Positions 53,970-63,657 are shown, counted from the stretch's first letter. The stretch: 64,000 nt of DNA from Acinetobacter kanungonis (GCF_009939195.1 NZ_JAACKC010000005.1:1-64000); one strand, 5' to 3'. A program made the numbers and translations. The notes: generated by a model not told the origin, from the sequence alone.

Positions 53970-55112
53970 ATGGCGTTCAAAGCATTTGAACGTAGTGTGC
54001 TGTCGCTGAGCATGGTTTTGCTCGGCTCGGCATTTACTGCTGCACATGCACAAGATCCAGCGGCTCAAATATCGCCTGCTAGTCCTGAAGCATGTGTCGC
54101 TTTAGAATCCAATGCTGATCGTTTGGCTTGTTATGATGCTTTGTTTAAAGTACCCGCAACCGAAGTGAAACCAGCAGTAGCAGAGCCTGTTTTAGTGAAG
54201 CAGGCTGAGTCTAAACCTGTTGAAGCCAAAGAGACTGAAAAAGAAGGCAGTAGTTTTAGTAATCTGTTTGCTTTGGAAGGTCTAAAGATTGATCCAAACC
54301 AATCTTTACTGGATAAGCGCTGGGAGCTGTCACCAGACAGTAAGCTGGGGACTTGGAATATACGGGCCTATAAGCCTGTATATTTATTACCTGTGTTTTG
54401 GTCAAGTAAGAAAAATGAATTTCCTGAAAGTCCAAATGTGAAAAATACGGTAACGGAAGACCAGAACTTAAAGTCTACTGAAGCGAAGTTCCAGATCTCT
54501 CTGAAAACCAAAGCGGTTGAAAATTTATTTGGTGACAATGGTGATGTATGGTTGGGCTATACCCAATCATCACGCTGGCAAGTCTATAACGAAGATGAGT
54601 CTCGCCCATTTCGTGAAACCAACTACGAGCCAGAAGCCAGTCTCATGTTCCGCACCAATTATGAGCTGTTCGGGTTAAGTGGGCGTTTACTGGGGATTAC
54701 CTTAAATCACCAATCCAATGGTCGTTCAGATCCGTTGTCGCGGAGTTGGAACAGAGCAATTCTAAATGTGGGCTTCGAACGCGAAAATTTTGCCTTGATG
54801 ATTCGTCCTTGGTATCGTTTTGATGAAGATGCGAAAGATGATAACAACCCCGACATTAAAGATTATGTGGGGCGTGGGGACATTACGGCGTTCTATCGCA
54901 AGAACGATCATGATTTCTCTTTAATGCTACGTCACTCTTTAAAAGGTGGGGATGATTCGCATGGCGCTGTTCAGTTCGATTGGTCTTTCCCTATTCGAGG
55001 TAAATTGCGTGGGCAGTTCCAATTGTTTGATGGATATGGTGAAAGCCTGATTGATTATAATCACCGTGCAACCTATGTCGGCTTAGGGGTGTCATTACTG
55101 AATTGGTATTGA
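53970..55112 (+). CDS. pldA: outer-membrane phospholipase A
   Basis: 380 residues with a signal peptide cleaved near AAHAQ and a low-complexity linker (residues 45-95, Glu/Pro/Ala/Lys rich) before a 12-strand barrel. The PldA active site is seen as NHQSNGRSDPLSRSWNR (catalytic His, Ser and Asn). It hydrolyses phospholipids in the outer leaflet. It starts 22 nt after the M16 gene with AGAGG upstream, so the two may be co-transcribed, and it is followed by a terminator. Confidence 0.92.
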   Translation: MAFKAFERSVLSLSMVLLGSAFTAAHAQDPAAQISPASPEACVALESNADRLACYDALFKVPATEVKPAVAEPVLVKQAESKPVEAKETEKEGSSFSNLFALEGLKIDPNQSLLDKRWELSPDSKLGTWNIRAYKPVYLLPVFWSSKKNEFPESPNVKNTVTEDQNLKSTEAKFQISLKTKAVENLFGDNGDVWLGYTQSSRWQVYNEDESRPFRETNYEPEASLMFRTNYELFGLSGRLLGITLNHQSNGRSDPLSRSWNRAILNVGFERENFALMIRPWYRFDEDAKDDNNPDIKDYVGRGDITAFYRKNDHDFSLMLRHSLKGGDDSHGAVQFDWSFPIRGKLRGQFQLFDGYGESLIDYNHRATYVGLGVSLLNWY

Positions 55113-55124
55113 TGCTTAGCTGAT

Positions 55125-55159
55125 AAAAAAAGCCTGAAATGCAAATTTCAGGCTTTTTT
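55125..55159 (+). terminator. terminator after pldA
   Basis: AGCCTGAAAT-GCAA-ATTTCAGGCT flanked by A- and T-runs. Confidence 0.9.
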
Positions 55160-55234
55160 ATATGGAGATATTACGGTGTATCTATGCTTTGCATTAAAGC
55201 TTGATCAGGGGGCAAAATAAGGCCCTAAAAATGC

Positions 55235-56143
55235 TTATTTTGCGCTACTACAAATACCTGTATGATCTAAATAATCTTTTCCTATGTTATACCATTGATT
55301 TTCTTGTACATGGTTGGGATCTTTTATTTCAATGAATTCGGTCACTAAGATTGGATTCGTATTCGGTTTGAATTCAAAATCATCTGCATAATATCTTTGC
55401 GCAATATTCGCCACTTTTTGTTCTTTGCAATTGATCAGGACTTCATTGACCACTGAAGTGGCTGCTTTTCCCTCAATAGAAAATTCATCATAGCGTTTCA
55501 TGCGCACAGGAAAGGGCTGATCTAGACTGGCGTGCTTGAGATCTTCTTTGTTGATGTAGTTTGGCATTACTCTTTCATCAGGAGTGGTTAGTTTCCAATC
55601 CTTTTGTGTGTCATTTTTAGGTGGATTAAATGCTTTAAAGTCAGGTGCTTTAGCACAATATTGTTCAGCAGCGTAGGAACCTTTTAAAAACATATTCCAT
55701 TTAGATGCATCCACCGCTTTATTTAAATCAACCAATACTTCAGTATGTTGTCTCGCTTTGCCAGTGTCATCATGATCTTGAGTTTCTTCATAGACACGAG
55801 CGAATTTGAGATTGGCACAATCAAGCAGTAAGACTTGAGTAAAGATCGTATCTTCCGCTTTGCCAGAAGCACCTATTGCCGTAACAATGCTTTTTTCTCT
55901 GACCAAAAATGGCGTATTAAATTGAAGTGACTTGAGGTTCTGCTCATCGACAAATCGTTGCGTTGCAATCAGTGTAGGTTGATTAGGATCCGCACCGTCT
56001 CGATCTGCTCTCCAGTGGTCGGCTAATTGCCACTTTGGCTGTTGATTTAGAAGTGTGTCTAATTGAGAGTCATTTTTTTTACTGGCACAAGCCGAAAATA
56101 TAAGGGTTGAAGCGGTCAGGATACATAATGTTTGTTTTTTCAT
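55235..56143 (-). CDS. lipoprotein with duplicated domain
   Basis: A 302-residue protein with a lipobox (LIFSAC, Cys at residue 19). Two similar halves follow: residues about 70-165 (FNTPFLVREKSIVTA ... VLLLDCANLKFARVYEE ... W) and about 210-298 (LDQPFPVRMKRYDEF ... EVLINCKEQKVANIAQRYY ... W). Both have a PF-VR, a conserved Cys followed by a K-A motif, and a later Trp and Cys. I do not recognise the domain. Function unknown; probably anchored in the outer membrane. Confidence 0.75.
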   Translation of the reverse strand: MKKQTLCILTASTLIFSACASKKNDSQLDTLLNQQPKWQLADHWRADRDGADPNQPTLIATQRFVDEQNLKSLQFNTPFLVREKSIVTAIGASGKAEDTIFTQVLLLDCANLKFARVYEETQDHDDTGKARQHTEVLVDLNKAVDASKWNMFLKGSYAAEQYCAKAPDFKAFNPPKNDTQKDWKLTTPDERVMPNYINKEDLKHASLDQPFPVRMKRYDEFSIEGKAATSVVNEVLINCKEQKVANIAQRYYADDFEFKPNTNPILVTEFIEIKDPNHVQENQWYNIGKDYLDHTGICSSAK

Positions 56144-56354
56144 TCTCAGGCTTCTAAATTGGGATATAGGATTATAAATGTTTTCTAATTAACTTGGCGC
56201 ATTTGTAATTTAAGAATCTAATGGCACGGGTTTATGGATGTTATTCATTTCAAGTAAAAGGCACTATCTATTGTTTTTAAAAAATATAGTAAACAATTAC
56301 AGAAATTTAAACGTGCCCGCTTGACTACTTTGAACATATATAAAGAACCCAATG

Positions 56355-56391
56355 ACTTCAAGTGAAAAGTGGCATCATTTTCACCTGAAGT
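56355..56391. terminator. possible terminator of the Ktr operon
   Basis: ACTTCAAGTGAAAA / TTTTCACCTGAAGT (one mismatch/wobble) with a 9-nt loop, 16 nt past the stop of the K+ transporter gene. The T-run is better on the plus strand, so the orientation is uncertain. Confidence 0.45.
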
Positions 56392-56407
56392 TTTTATACT
56401 TTTCGAG

Positions 56408-57748
56408 TTATCCAATCTGAATGTCGGTAGGTGGGTGTTTTAAGCGTGTTTTCTTTGGCGTTGCAATCATATAAGCGAGTGTGAGGGGGCCGAGTCGACC
56501 CGCGAACATCAGTAACATTAAGGCGACCTGACTAGCAGGTTGCAACTCTGAGGTAATGCCACGCGAGAGTCCGACGGTACACGCTGCCGATACCGCTTCA
56601 AAAAGTAAGTCTAGAAAATGATGTTTAGGTTCTAATAACAGCAAAGTTAAAAACCCGATAAACACCAACATGGCTGTAATCGAAACCACAGCCATAGCTT
56701 TAAACGAAGTATTTTGCGGAATAGAAAAATTGAAAATACGGATTTCATCAGCACGGCGTAAAAAGCTAATCACACTCAACGTTACCACAATAAAGGTACC
56801 GACTTTAATGCCACCTGCGGTACTCAAAGAGCCACCACCAATAAACATAAGTACCATAGTGAACAGTGTTGAAGCATCTGTCATGCTGCCTACATTTAGG
56901 CTGTTAAAACCCGATGAGCGCGGAACGGTTGCATGGAACCAAGCATTGACCGCCTGATCGGTGATACTCATGGGAGCTAAAGTGAGTGGATTATTCGCCT
57001 CTAACAGCCAGATGGCGACAAATGCAATCAGATTGAGTCCTGCAATGGTCAGCAGAATCAATTTGCTGTTTGGGCTGAGTTTTTTCCAGCTTTTATGCCG
57101 TTTGATGTCCATCAGGACCAAGAAGCCTATCCCACCAATGATATACAGTAGACTGATGGTGAAGGTAATAAAGTAATGGCTGGAGAAGTCCATTAGACTG
57201 TTTGGGAATAATGAAAATCCACCATTGTTAAATGCTGAAACACTGTAAAAAGCAGCATAAAAGAAGGCTTTTAAGAAGTCGTATTCTTGCATCCAGGCAA
57301 TGGTCAAAATGAATGTGCCAATCGCTTCAAAAAATAAAGAATATAAGAACACAGCTTTGATGGTATGTGAAACTTTAGACAAACTGGTTTGCCCAATGGT
57401 TTCTTGTGCCATGATCTGATGTTTTAATCCAATTTTAGCTGAAAGACTCATCACCGCTAAAATTGCAAAGGTCATAAAACCCAAGCCACCGCTTTGTAGT
57501 AAAAGCATGATGACAATTTTGCCGAAGACCGTATAAGCCTCGCCGACATTCACCACTGAAAGCCCTGTAATGGTCACGGCAGATGTTGCGGTGAACAGTG
57601 CATGTATCCACGGTAAATCCCCATGATGTGAAATAGGTAATTTCAGCAGCAAGGTGCCAATCACAATAAAGCTGAGAAAACCCAAGGCCAATAAACTTGG
57701 CGGGCTTAAGTTGACTGTGGTTTTGGGCTTTTTTCTTAATTTTTTCAT
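56408..57748 (-). CDS. Trk/Ktr-type potassium transporter, membrane subunit
   Basis: 446 residues from MKKLRKKPKTTVNLSPP, in the KtrB/TrkH family with four pseudo-repeats. P-loop segments are SAVTITGLSVVNVG, FNNGGFSLF, GGGSLSTAGGIKVGT and AACTVGLSRGI. It imports K+ with the regulatory subunit encoded just upstream. The start lies 1 nt after the upstream stop. A longer frame open to 57817 has no support. Confidence 0.9.
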   Translation of the reverse strand: MKKLRKKPKTTVNLSPPSLLALGFLSFIVIGTLLLKLPISHHGDLPWIHALFTATSAVTITGLSVVNVGEAYTVFGKIVIMLLLQSGGLGFMTFAILAVMSLSAKIGLKHQIMAQETIGQTSLSKVSHTIKAVFLYSLFFEAIGTFILTIAWMQEYDFLKAFFYAAFYSVSAFNNGGFSLFPNSLMDFSSHYFITFTISLLYIIGGIGFLVLMDIKRHKSWKKLSPNSKLILLTIAGLNLIAFVAIWLLEANNPLTLAPMSITDQAVNAWFHATVPRSSGFNSLNVGSMTDASTLFTMVLMFIGGGSLSTAGGIKVGTFIVVTLSVISFLRRADEIRIFNFSIPQNTSFKAMAVVSITAMLVFIGFLTLLLLEPKHHFLDLLFEAVSAACTVGLSRGITSELQPASQVALMLLMFAGRLGPLTLAYMIATPKKTRLKHPPTDIQIG

Positions 57749-57749
57749 A

Positions 57750-58400
57750 TTATTTAAAGCGATTTGATAATCTGCGTAATTGCTCGAGATGACCTTCGAC
57801 CACGATAATATCGCCACGTTGTAAAATTAAGTTTGGATCAACGTGATATAAAACGTCTTTGCCTCGTTTATGTAAAATTAATTTAATTTCAGTGTTGTAC
57901 TCACTAATGGTTTGTAAACGCACTCCGTGTAAGTTGTCTTTAATTTCAACTTTAACAATGTAGCGGTCATCTTCCAAAGACATATAGCGACTGACCATTG
58001 GGTAACTGAGGGATTGTGCAATACGCACGCCCATGTCTTCTTCAGGATGAATAATTTTATTAATGCCCAAATGACTGAGAATCATGTGGTGAGATTCAGA
58101 CTTGGCTTTGACCCAAATTTTTTCAATGCCTAAATTTTTAAGATGCAAGACACACAGAATACTGGCTTCAATATCTTCACCAATTGCCACCACAACTGCA
58201 TCACAGTTTTGAATGTTTAATTCATTAAGTACATGTTCATCTGTCGCATCTGCAATCACTGCATGTGTGAGTACATCGGAAATATTTTCCACATACTTTT
58301 TATTGCTATCAATGCCAATGACATCGTGTTTTAACTCAACCAGTTCGGTTGCAACGGTTGCACCAAAACTCCCTAAACCAATTACTGCAAATTGAGCCAT
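57750..58400 (-). CDS. potassium uptake regulator, TrkA/KtrA family
   Basis: A 216-residue protein with an RCK_N Rossmann domain (VIGLGSFGATVATELVELKHDVIGID, nucleotide-binding GxGxxG type and terminal Asp) and a C-terminal RCK_C domain (VRLQTISEYNTEIKLILHKRG). It gates the membrane subunit, with which it forms a two-gene operon. The single RCK pair points to a KtrAB-like system. Confidence 0.9.
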   Translation of the reverse strand: MAQFAVIGLGSFGATVATELVELKHDVIGIDSNKKYVENISDVLTHAVIADATDEHVLNELNIQNCDAVVVAIGEDIEASILCVLHLKNLGIEKIWVKAKSESHHMILSHLGINKIIHPEEDMGVRIAQSLSYPMVSRYMSLEDDRYIVKVEIKDNLHGVRLQTISEYNTEIKLILHKRGKDVLYHVDPNLILQRGDIIVVEGHLEQLRRLSNRFK

Positions 58401-58553
58401 GCAAGGTCCTTAATTTGTTAGGTGTATTATTATTTACACATTTAAATTTCATAATGTCTAATCATAGCGTTAATTGATACTTGAAATGAAGTTTTGCGGC
58501 ATTGACTGTACATTTAGTAAAAGCAAAATGAATAAAACAATAAGGATTTTGAG

Positions 58554-59096
58554 ATGAATGAGAAGAAAATTTATAAACAGTTAAAGAAATGGTTTCCACA
58601 ACTTAAGGAGAATCCATTACCGAAAAAGAAGCATCGCGCCAGAGCAGAATATTTTTTAACGTGGTTGAATACGGTAGAAAGTGATGAGCAATTTGAATGT
58701 TTGATTGCTTTAAATATTCACCAATATTTGGAAAATGGTTTAAGCGGGCATCCGATTTTTCAACACATGACCACTGAAATTGAGATGGTACAGGCGCAAA
58801 TCCAGATGCGTGCAGATCCGATTCTTAAGCACTATGAGCAGTTTGAGCACGTGATCGGGCGGTTTTATAAGGTGCAGGATCAAATTTTAGAAATCATTTT
58901 GGATGAAATTTATAAATTTTTAAAAACACAGAATTACGCTTTGTTATTGCTTTGGGGAAAAGATCATTATTGGTTGGCGGTGCCGAATCAACCCAAAAAA
59001 ATTGAAGCATTCTGCGAGCAGTTTAATCAGCAGTTTGATGAAGCGGGTTTGAAAGTCGAAAAATATCAGCCTTCTGAAATGTCTTGGGCAATTTAA
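58554..59096 (+). CDS. conserved hypothetical protein
   Basis: A 180-residue soluble, largely helical protein (MNEKKIYKQLKKWFPQLKENP) with no domain I recognise. A coiled-coil-like middle (EIEMVQAQIQMRADPILKHYEQF) and a late LLLWGKDHYWLAVPN suggest a real folded protein. It is monocistronic and divergent from the Ktr genes. Convergent with ilvA over a shared terminator. Confidence 0.7.
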   Translation: MNEKKIYKQLKKWFPQLKENPLPKKKHRARAEYFLTWLNTVESDEQFECLIALNIHQYLENGLSGHPIFQHMTTEIEMVQAQIQMRADPILKHYEQFEHVIGRFYKVQDQILEIILDEIYKFLKTQNYALLLLWGKDHYWLAVPNQPKKIEAFCEQFNQQFDEAGLKVEKYQPSEMSWAI

Positions 59097-59108
59097 AATA
59101 AGCTGAAA

Positions 59109-59138
59109 TAAAAAACAGAGCCATAAAGACTCTGTTTA
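59109..59138 (-). terminator. terminator after ilvA
   Basis: On the minus strand AAACAGAG-N9-CTCTGTTTTTTATT, 16 nt after the ilvA stop. It can also serve the convergent plus-strand gene. Confidence 0.85.
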
Positions 59139-59153
59139 ATGGATACTATGGAC

Positions 59154-60692
59154 TTATTTCAAGAAGCGTTGGTAGCCGAGGTTGTTGGTAATTTCGACAT
59201 ATGGATAGGTAATACTTTCTAAAGTCTCAATTAAACCATCAGGATTTTGTTTGGCATCGCTGGCTTCTAGACCGACCAAGACACGACCTTCTGCTGCACC
59301 GTGGTTACGGTAATGGAATAAGGTAATGTTATGCGTAGGGCCTAAGCGCTCAAGGAAGGTGAGTAATGCACCTGGACGTTCTGGAAACTCGACTCGGAAA
59401 AGACGTTCATTTTCCAAGTCCGCATGACCGCCGACCAAATAGCGAATGTGGAGTTTTGCCACTTCATCATCAGACAAGTCATCAACATCGTATTGCGCTT
59501 TTAAAAGCTCATGAATGTCGTGACGTTCTTTTTCACCACTTTTCAAACTAATGCCGACGAAGACTTGAGCAGCTGAGGCATTGCTGGCACGGTAGTTAAA
59601 CTCAGTAATGTTACGACCTTGCAATGCGCGGCAGAACTTAAGGAATGAACCTTTTTCTTCTGGAATAGTGACCGCAAAAATGGCTTCTTTACGTTCACCC
59701 AGCTCTGTACGTTCAGCAATATAACGTAAACGGTCAAAGTTCATGTTTGCACCACAAACAATTGAAACCATGTTTTTACCGTGAATATTGTGTTCTTCAA
59801 CGTATTTTTTAATGCCTGCCAAAGCCATTGCACCTGATGGTTCTACAATGCTACGGCATTCATCATAGGTATCTTTAATTGCAGCGCAGATTTCGTCAGT
59901 ATTCACCAGCACCACATCGCGTTCAACGATGGGTCCAGAGTTATCTGATTTTTGCAGTTGCAGCACTTCAAACGGTTTTTCACCAATTTGTGCTACAGCA
60001 GTACCATCAGCGAATAGACCTACAGAAGGCAGAATTACACGTTCATTGGCTTCAAATGCCGCTTTTAAGCAAGCCGATTCATCATATTCCACAGGAATAA
60101 TTTTAACATGCGGGGCAACATCACCGAGGTAAGCGGCAATACCAGCAATTAAACCACCACCACCAACGGCAACGAACACATATTCGACATCACGCCATTG
60201 ACGTAAAATTTCATTGGCAATGGTGCCTTGACCTGCCATCACCAATTCGTCGTCATATGGGGGAATGAATGCCATGTCTTCATCTTTGGCGCGTTGAATT
60301 GCATATTTATTGGCAACATCAAATGAGTCGCCGTGTAATACAACTTCACCACCTAAGCGTTTTACTGCCTGTACCTTAATATCAGGTGTGGTTTTTGGCA
60401 TGACAATAATGGCGCGAATACCTAACTTTTGACCAGATAAAGCCACGCCCTGAGCATGGTTACCTGCTGAAGCAGTAATAACGCCACGTTCCAACTGAGA
60501 TTTCGGTAATTGACTAATACGGTTATAGGCACCGCGTAGTTTGAAAGAAAAGACCGGTTGTAAGTCTTCGCGTTTAAAGCGAATGTTGTTGTTTAGCCTT
60601 TCACTAATTCGTGGCGCTGCTTCGAGTGGGGTTTCGATTGCAACGTCATACACCGTTGCTTGTAAAATTTGTCGAACCAAACGAGACAGCAT
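59154..60692 (-). CDS. ilvA: threonine ammonia-lyase, biosynthetic
   Basis: A 512-residue PLP enzyme: KREDLQPVFSFKLRGAYNR contains the PLP lysine near residue 57, SAGNHAQGVALSG, VAVGGGGLIAGIAAY binds phosphate, and two ACT-like domains occupy the C-terminal 180 residues (GSFLKFCRAL and PGALLTFLERLG). It deaminates threonine to 2-oxobutanoate for isoleucine and is feedback-regulated. The full length with double regulatory domain marks the biosynthetic type. Confidence 0.96.
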   Translation of the reverse strand: MLSRLVRQILQATVYDVAIETPLEAAPRISERLNNNIRFKREDLQPVFSFKLRGAYNRISQLPKSQLERGVITASAGNHAQGVALSGQKLGIRAIIVMPKTTPDIKVQAVKRLGGEVVLHGDSFDVANKYAIQRAKDEDMAFIPPYDDELVMAGQGTIANEILRQWRDVEYVFVAVGGGGLIAGIAAYLGDVAPHVKIIPVEYDESACLKAAFEANERVILPSVGLFADGTAVAQIGEKPFEVLQLQKSDNSGPIVERDVVLVNTDEICAAIKDTYDECRSIVEPSGAMALAGIKKYVEEHNIHGKNMVSIVCGANMNFDRLRYIAERTELGERKEAIFAVTIPEEKGSFLKFCRALQGRNITEFNYRASNASAAQVFVGISLKSGEKERHDIHELLKAQYDVDDLSDDEVAKLHIRYLVGGHADLENERLFRVEFPERPGALLTFLERLGPTHNITLFHYRNHGAAEGRVLVGLEASDAKQNPDGLIETLESITYPYVEITNNLGYQRFLK

Positions 60693-60808
60693 GTTAATTT
60701 TCCATCTAACAGTTTAAAATAGGGGCTCATTGTAACAAACCCCTGCACATTTGCGTTTTAAAATTATGCGAAATGTGCAAAGAATCTGAAATTTAATAGA
60801 GAGAAGTC

Positions 60809-61480
60809 ATGAGCCTTTATGCAACCCAGGACGAGAAAAAACAAGCAGCAGCTAAAGCTGCTTTAAAACACTTACCGAAAGGGGGCATTTTAGGGGTAGG
60901 TACAGGTAGTACCGTTAATTTTTTAATTGAACTTTTACCAGAACTTCAACTTGAAGCAGCGGTAGCAAGTTCTGAAGCAACAGCAGAGCGTTTAAAGAAA
61001 CTTGGCATTGAAGTGGTTGATATGAACCATGTTGGTGGTTTAGACGCTTATGTGGATGGTGCTGACGAAATTGATCGTCACATGCACATGATTAAGGGTG
61101 GTGGTGCTGCACTGACGCGTGAAAAAATTGTTGCATCTATTGCGAAGAAATTTGTGTGCATCGTGGATGATTCGAAATGGGTTGAGCAATTGGGTCGTGA
61201 ATTTCCATTACCTGTAGAAGTGATTCCAATGGCGCGTTCTGCTGTAGCACGTAAAATTGTGAGTTTGGGCGGCGATCCTGTGTATCGTGAAGGCGTGGTC
61301 ACGGATAACGGCAATGTGATTTTGGATGTTTATAACTTGAATATCTTGAATGCACTTGAATTAGAAAAAACCATCAATAACATTCCAGGTGTGGTGTGTA
61401 ATGGTATTTTTGCATTAAACAAGGCAGATATTGCTGTAGTCGCTACTGACAACGGTATTGAAGAACGTACTGCAATTTAA
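60809..61480 (+). CDS. rpiA: ribose-5-phosphate isomerase A
   Basis: A 223-residue enzyme with [48 protein letters not shown] and the C-terminal [15 protein letters not shown]. It interconverts ribulose and ribose 5-phosphate. The start lies 116 bp from the divergent ilvA. The ATG at 60809 has GAGAGAAG just upstream. Confidence 0.96.
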   Translation: MSLYATQDEKKQAAAKAALKHLPKGGILGVGTGSTVNFLIELLPELQLEAAVASSEATAERLKKLGIEVVDMNHVGGLDAYVDGADEIDRHMHMIKGGGAALTREKIVASIAKKFVCIVDDSKWVEQLGREFPLPVEVIPMARSAVARKIVSLGGDPVYREGVVTDNGNVILDVYNLNILNALELEKTINNIPGVVCNGIFALNKADIAVVATDNGIEERTAI

Positions 61481-61492
61481 TTCATTACATTA

Positions 61493-61585
61493 AACCTCCC
61501 TAAATCCCTTTTTTTAGCGGGAGCTTCATCTGATTTGATGTCTGATGATTTTCCCTCCTTTCAAAAAGGAGGGTTGGGGAGGATT
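61493..61585. repeat. dispersed-type palindromic repeat
   Basis: Imperfect terminal inverted repeats, AACCTCCCTAAATCCC at the left and GGGTTGGGGAGGATT at the right, flank internal stems. One is a perfect 9-bp stem CCCTCCTTT-CAA-AAAGGAGGG (61553-61573). GC-rich arms in AT-rich DNA suggest an intergenic mobile unit or processing element. It fills most of the 122-nt rpiA to metallopeptidase gap. Confidence 0.7.
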
Positions 61586-61602
61586 CAAAACACAATAAAA
61601 AT

Positions 61603-62286
61603 ATGACACAGACCACACTTCCTGAAATTCAAATCACCCATCATGCACGTGCAACACGTTTACGATTACGTGTAGAACCCACTCAAATTCGCTTAACGGT
61701 GCCAAAGTTCTGCACCAAAAAACAGATTCAGACCTTTTTGCAACAATCTGAACAATGGATGATTGAAACTTGGCAGAAACAGCAGAAAAAATCAGGACAG
61801 CTTGATCGTAGTCTGCCGACACAATTAAACCTGTTTAATCGAGAACTTCCTTTACAAGTCATTTATAAAACACAAAAGCATTCTTTTATTTTGGATGAAC
61901 AAAATCATCAGCTGTTGATTAGTGATCGTCAGCCTGAAAGCTATTTAAAAGCCTTTGTGATTGCTTATGCAAAGCATTATTTGCCGATTTATTTAAAACA
62001 AATTGCGCTAGAGACGGATTTAAAGTTTGGTGATTGTTCTATTCGTCAGCCTAAAACCCGTTGGGGTAGTTGTAGTGCAAAGCACGACATTATGTTGAAT
62101 AGTGGTTTGGCATTATTTCCACTGGAGATTGTACGTTATGTGTGTATCCATGAATTAGCGCATACCGTATATTTTGATCATAGTCCGTATTTCTGGGCTA
62201 AAGTTGCTGAACATGATGCAAATTTTAAACAGCATCGTCACACCTTAAAAAATACGCCCTTACAATTTTGGTGGTTCTCTTCTTAA
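61603..62286 (+). CDS. YgjP-like zinc metallopeptidase
   Basis: A 227-residue protein with the gluzincin motif HELAH near residue 187 and a downstream HSPYFWAKVAEHD, in the context of the SprT/YgjP-like (PF01863) family. LTVPKFCTKKQIQTFLQQSEQWM near the N-terminus and KTRWGSCSAKHDIMLN before the motif also fit. The target is unknown. It ends at a hairpin and T-run. Confidence 0.88.
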   Translation: MTQTTLPEIQITHHARATRLRLRVEPTQIRLTVPKFCTKKQIQTFLQQSEQWMIETWQKQQKKSGQLDRSLPTQLNLFNRELPLQVIYKTQKHSFILDEQNHQLLISDRQPESYLKAFVIAYAKHYLPIYLKQIALETDLKFGDCSIRQPKTRWGSCSAKHDIMLNSGLALFPLEIVRYVCIHELAHTVYFDHSPYFWAKVAEHDANFKQHRHTLKNTPLQFWWFSS

Positions 62287-62337
62287 AATAATAAGACCGA
62301 ATATTGCGAGTTTGAGTTTGTCGGTAAATGTTCTAAA

Positions 62338-62365
62338 CTGCACTTACTTTTAGTGCAGACTTTTT
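62338..62365 (+). terminator. probable terminator after metallopeptidase gene
   Basis: CTGCACT / AGTGCAG stem, 7-nt loop, then ACTTTTTG, about 50 nt after the stop and immediately before the GGDEF start region. Confidence 0.65.
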
Positions 62366-62368
62366 GTA

Positions 62369-63544
62369 TTGGCTGTGAGCTTCTCGTATACCCATTACTT
62401 TATATTAATTGTGCCAGCTTGCCTAATTTTAATGGGGAGCTTGTTTTTAATATGCCATTACTTTTATCAGGCTCCAAAATACTTGTTTTGGATGGGCTTG
62501 GGTTATGTTGTGCCTTCATTTTCAGTTGCTGCACAAAGTTTTATGCCTAATGTAGAGTTGGCATTGTATGCTCCAGTGATAGGGGCCATGTACTTTTTTG
62601 GTGCTTGGGCAAGTGCTTATGCGATGGGGTTAAGGAAAAAAGCAAATGCGTATTCTTATTACTGCTTAGGTTTAATAACGACTGCATTATTGTTATTAAG
62701 CTATTTCTCTTATGTGGATAATGAATTATGGATCAGAATGTTGATTCTTAATCTCACGATTGCCACGGTAGAAGCACTGGTTTTATTCTCTATATTTAAA
62801 CAATATCAACAGGTAGATTTACTGAATAAGATCGTCGATTTTTCTTATTTATTTATCGTACTTTATACTTTTGCGCGCGGCTTTATTATTTACTTCTTCT
62901 TAGGAGATATTGAAGCAGAGATGCTGGTTACCTCGGTGTGGTGGCTAATAATGCTGGCTGCAAGTATTTTCCTGAGTATGTGGTTTGCAATGGTGCTGCT
63001 AGGAACTTTGGTGCGAGATATTATTCATCAATTGAATGATGAGCGATTAAAAGATCCATTGACACAATTGTTGAACCGCCGTGGTTTTTATGAAAGGGCA
63101 AAATTCAAACTCTCACAAATAACTCAGTCTTCTTATTGTCTGTTGATGTGTGATATCGATCATTTTAAAGGTATTAATGACCAGTATGGACATCTGTTAG
63201 GCGATCAAATTTTAAAACAAGTCAGTCAAATTATTCGTGAGAATGTCAGACAGCACGACCTCGTAGGACGCTTTGGTGGTGAAGAGTTTATTCTGTTGTT
63301 GCAGGTTAAGAGTGAGCAGCAAGCCTATGATGTTGCTGAACGGATTCGATCATGTATTGAAACGTGCCAGTCGTTTGAGGTAAACACGTCAGTTACCGCC
63401 AGTTTCGGTCTAGTACAGGTCGATGGAGAGGATTTTATGCAGGCGATTGAAGTAGCAGATCAATTACTATATTCCGCCAAGCGCTCTGGTCGAAATCGTA
63501 TTGGTTGGAATTATCAAAATTTAAATATTCCTGCTTTGCATTAA
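62369..63544 (+). CDS. membrane diguanylate cyclase (GGDEF domain)
   Basis: Up to 391 residues with six or seven N-terminal membrane helices and a C-terminal GGDEF domain. DPLTQLLNRRGF, DIDHFKGINDQYGH, and GRFGGEEFILLL are intact (GGEEF). RQHD, five residues before GGEEF, fits the inhibitory RxxD site, so it should make c-di-GMP with feedback. The frame opens at TTG 62369 or GTG 62375, with no Shine-Dalgarno and just after a hairpin, so the true start is uncertain. The N-terminal sensor domain is not recognised. Confidence 0.88.
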   Translation: MAVSFSYTHYFILIVPACLILMGSLFLICHYFYQAPKYLFWMGLGYVVPSFSVAAQSFMPNVELALYAPVIGAMYFFGAWASAYAMGLRKKANAYSYYCLGLITTALLLLSYFSYVDNELWIRMLILNLTIATVEALVLFSIFKQYQQVDLLNKIVDFSYLFIVLYTFARGFIIYFFLGDIEAEMLVTSVWWLIMLAASIFLSMWFAMVLLGTLVRDIIHQLNDERLKDPLTQLLNRRGFYERAKFKLSQITQSSYCLLMCDIDHFKGINDQYGHLLGDQILKQVSQIIRENVRQHDLVGRFGGEEFILLLQVKSEQQAYDVAERIRSCIETCQSFEVNTSVTASFGLVQVDGEDFMQAIEVADQLLYSAKRSGRNRIGWNYQNLNIPALH

Positions 63545-63657
63545 TGATTGAACAACACGAAAACATATAAATTCCAAGTAAAACAGTTTAGAAAGCACTA
63601 ACTTCCTGTCATACTACGCAGTTACAAAATTCATGCTTTTGAATAGGGGTAAAGCAC

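Noticed and set aside
63545..63657. Possible gene in the cyclase-argC gap
   Set aside because: The 113-bp spacer carries only a short upstream region for argC; nothing in it supports a gene.
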